Part shown: one piece after another, positions 4,686 through 6,087 of the stretch | Numbering within the stretch: position 1 is the stretch's first letter | Layout: the number at the start of each line of letters is the position of its first letter | Assembly (NCBI GenBank): GCA_964542055.1 | Contig: CAZITB010000141.1 | Span: 1 to 6,087 of the forward strand | Origin: CAZITB01 sp964542055 | Lineage (GTDB): Bacteria; Planctomycetota; Phycisphaerae; Sedimentisphaerales; CAMDDF01 | Direction: 5' to 3' | DNA length: 6,087 bases | The notes under the pieces: generated by a model | The model's database searches: none | Told to the model about the DNA's origin: nothing | Seen by the model: only the letters and a program-made list of their open reading frames with translations | Translations under genes and position numbers: made by a program

Positions 4686-5946
4686 TGTTTACCTTAACAG
4701 CTACAATGCTGGTATCATCCATCTGTTGTGCAAGACCAACAAACCTTCTGCGGTATGCAAGTATGTTATTAATGAAATTTTTTGCAGAATCCTCTGAAAA
4801 GGTACGTGCAACTTCCATCATTCTGTCCTTGCCCCACGTCTCGCCTTCAAAATTGCAGGAATCGATTAGCCCGTCAGTATAAAAAAGGATCAGATCTTCT
4901 TCCTCTAAATTAACTTCAGTAGTTACATGATCAGTTTCTGGTAAAATGCCAAGCACGAGACCGCCTTTATCAAGTTCAATTTCCTGGTTTTTACGCATTA
5001 TCACTGCAGGTTCATGGCCGCAGTTGCAGTAGCTGATTTTCATATTTTCAATATCTATAAAACCTATGAACATGGTAATAAACTCACCGTCTCGACACTC
5101 TAAACAAGCGGTTTTATTTAATTCTGTGACTATTTCCAAAAGAGAGTGCCCTTTGAATCCGCCATGAGAGTACGCTCTTATGGCACCTCTGAACATGCTC
5201 ATCATAAGTGCCGCAGGCAACCCCTTTCCTATCACGTCAGCAACAGCAATTAAAATCCGCTTGTCATCTACTTTGATAAAGTCATACAAATCTCCGCCAA
5301 CATCAAAACACGGCTGATAAGCACCTGCAATATCTAATCCGGAAACTTTGGGCGGCTCCTGTGTGATCATTCGACGTTGGATTGTACCGGCAAATTTCAT
5401 CTGCTGAGACATTTTTGCGACATCAATAGCTTCCGAAAACAGCCTTGCATTGGTGATTGCGATAGCGCATTGTGAGGCAACCAATCTTGCAACTTTTATA
5501 TCCGCTTCATCGAAGGGCATAAGTTTTTTACGATAAAGCCGTAAAACACCGATTGGTTTGGTCTTAAATTTCATCACAACCGTTAATTGGCTGACCAGAC
5601 CTTCACTGACCGCTTCTTTTTGATATTTGACCATTTTTTCGGTCCTCATATCGTCAATAACGATAGCCTCACCCTCAAATGCTGCTTTTATGACCATGTC
5701 GTTTATAGAAACCACACCTTTGTTACGGTACTGTTCACTGAGACCATAGCTAGAGCACATTTTGAGGTCGTCAGCCTCATCATCCAGCAATCTGATAGAG
5801 CAAGCATCGGTTCCTGTGATATCGACTGCTTCCTCTGCAAGTTTATCCAATACTTCTGATATATTAAAATCACCGGCTACAAGAGTCGATATCTGATAAA
5901 TTTTTTCGTCTAAATGTATGTTTTTCTTTGTTTTAACTAAAGACAA
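4660..5946 (-). CDS. GAF domain plus PP2C-type serine/threonine phosphatase (SpoIIE/RsbU family)
   Basis: This is a 428-residue cytosolic signalling phosphatase without signal peptide or membrane segment. A GAF sensor domain covers about residues 15-170, from YQISTLVAGDFNISEVLDKL to the hydrophobic helix before ITNARLF. A linker helix (171-195) ends in the SpoIIE-type entry motif FAGTIQRRM. The phosphatase domain spans 200-420 with metal-binding and catalytic motifs DVGGDLYD (D215, D219), VADVIGKGLPAA (D237), NCGHEP (308-313), FYTDGLID (D358) and DDTS (D410, D411), so it looks active. Relatives dephosphorylate STAS-domain anti-sigma antagonists in partner-switch systems. No STAS protein or anti-sigma kinase is in the window, so the target is unknown. 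The start is TTG: an in-frame TAA lies at 5962-5964, AGGA (5955-5958) lies 8 bases upstream, and no nearby in-frame ATG exists. It heads the operon and overlaps cmk. Confidence 0.93.
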   Translation of the reverse strand: MSLVKTKKNIHLDEKIYQISTLVAGDFNISEVLDKLAEEAVDITGTDACSIRLLDDEADDLKMCSSYGLSEQYRNKGVVSINDMVIKAAFEGEAIVIDDMRTEKMVKYQKEAVSEGLVSQLTVVMKFKTKPIGVLRLYRKKLMPFDEADIKVARLVASQCAIAITNARLFSEAIDVAKMSQQMKFAGTIQRRMITQEPPKVSGLDIAGAYQPCFDVGGDLYDFIKVDDKRILIAVADVIGKGLPAALMMSMFRGAIRAYSHGGFKGHSLLEIVTELNKTACLECRDGEFITMFIGFIDIENMKISYCNCGHEPAVIMRKNQEIELDKGGLVLGILPETDHVTTEVNLEEEDLILFYTDGLIDSCNFEGETWGKDRMMEVARTFSEDSAKNFINNILAYRRRFVGLAQQMDDTSIVAVKVNNGKPDNNN

Positions 5947-5954
5947 CTTTAAAG

Positions 5955-5958
5955 TCCT
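5955..5958 (-). promoter_or_regulatory. Shine-Dalgarno that supports the TTG start of the phosphatase gene
   Basis: AGGA on the minus strand ends 8 bases before the TTG at 5946. With the in-frame TAA at 5962-5964 it leaves TTG as the only reasonable start. The first in-frame ATG lies about 60 codons inside the GAF domain. Confidence 0.65.
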
Positions 5959-5987
5959 AAATTAATTGTAATAGATACAAAGTATAT

Positions 5988-5996
5988 AATATAGCA
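5988..5996 (-). promoter_or_regulatory. Possible extended -10 promoter for the phosphatase-cmk-plsC-ispH operon
   Basis: The minus strand reads TGCTATATT, an extended -10 (TGn followed by a hexamer one base from TATAAT), in a strongly A/T-rich gap (5947-6060). No good -35 box is present at 16-18 bases. Transcription would start near 5981, leaving a leader of about 35 bases. In such AT-rich DNA chance matches are common. Nothing else was recognised in this gap. Confidence 0.33.
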
Positions 5997-6060
5997 ATAT
6001 TTTTTGTATTTTAAAGATTAATTATTTTTATGTTAGAAACAGTAAAACCCCTGAAAAAAA

Positions 6061-6087
6061 AGCCAACGGTCGGATTCGAACCGACAA
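6061..6087 (-). tRNA. tRNA, 3' part only (T arm, acceptor strand, discriminator T)
   Basis: The minus strand shows a complete T arm, GTCGG - TTCGAAT - CCGAC (6069-6085). The 7-base 3' acceptor strand CGTTGGC (6062-6068) and a discriminator T (6061) follow. CCA is not encoded; T residues follow at once (6054-6060). The 5' acceptor strand should read GCCAACG. The anticodon is outside the window, so the isotype cannot be read; a T discriminator with a G-C first pair would allow Thr, Gly or Cys among others. The gene lies 114 bases upstream of the phosphatase gene on the same strand. Confidence 0.88.

Noticed and set aside
5947..6060. A small RNA or riboswitch between the tRNA and the phosphatase gene
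   Set aside because: The gap is almost entirely A/T with no GC-rich stem or conserved riboswitch core visible. Only the possible extended -10 is worth noting.

Overview
The window looks like a housekeeping stretch of a bacterial chromosome. Every gene reads on the minus strand, so biological order runs from high to low coordinates. By eye the DNA is moderately AT-rich. The origin is probably a planctomycete, perhaps of the Phycisphaerae type. The sigma factor starts directly at region 1.2 and carries a WWIKQSIKR region 2 helix, and the cytidylate kinase reads GRDQGT. Both resemble planctomycete forms as I remember them. This is inference from memory, not a database match. The tRNA has no encoded CCA, which fits but proves nothing.

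Layout in the direction of transcription: the 3' end of a tRNA (6061-6087); an AT-rich gap with a possible extended -10 promoter; a GAF plus SpoIIE-type PP2C phosphatase (TTG start); cytidylate kinase cmk; a PlsC-type 1-acylglycerol-3-phosphate acyltransferase; ispH of the MEP isoprenoid pathway; a 141-base leader with several inverted repeats; rpsA with six S1 domains; a strong intrinsic terminator; and the N-terminal 144 codons of a sigma-70 family factor that runs off the left edge.

The first four genes overlap one another (26, 25 and 4 bases), so they are almost certainly one translationally coupled operon: signalling phosphatase, CMP/dCMP phosphorylation, phospholipid acylation, isoprenoid precursor synthesis. 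The order cmk-plsC-ispH-rpsA is known from other phyla, notably Firmicutes, so the core is conserved; the phosphatase at its head is the less expected member. rpsA may be read through from this operon or have its own promoter. Its leader lacks a strong Shine-Dalgarno and holds a perfect 9-base inverted repeat just before the start codon, reminiscent of autoregulated rpsA leaders.

The most interesting details are these. (1) A dnaX-like A AAA AAG heptamer lies in the zero frame of the last cmk codons, in exactly the phase in which a -1 frameshift would enter plsC and make a Cmk-PlsC fusion. (2) The rpsA leader has several possible RNA structures. (3) The sigma factor has an altered region 2.4/3.0. 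(4) A stress-type PP2C phosphatase is coupled to nucleotide, lipid and isoprenoid genes with no partner-switch protein in view. I found no mobile element, CRISPR array or clearly new multi-gene system. No gene-free stretch exceeds 300 bases.
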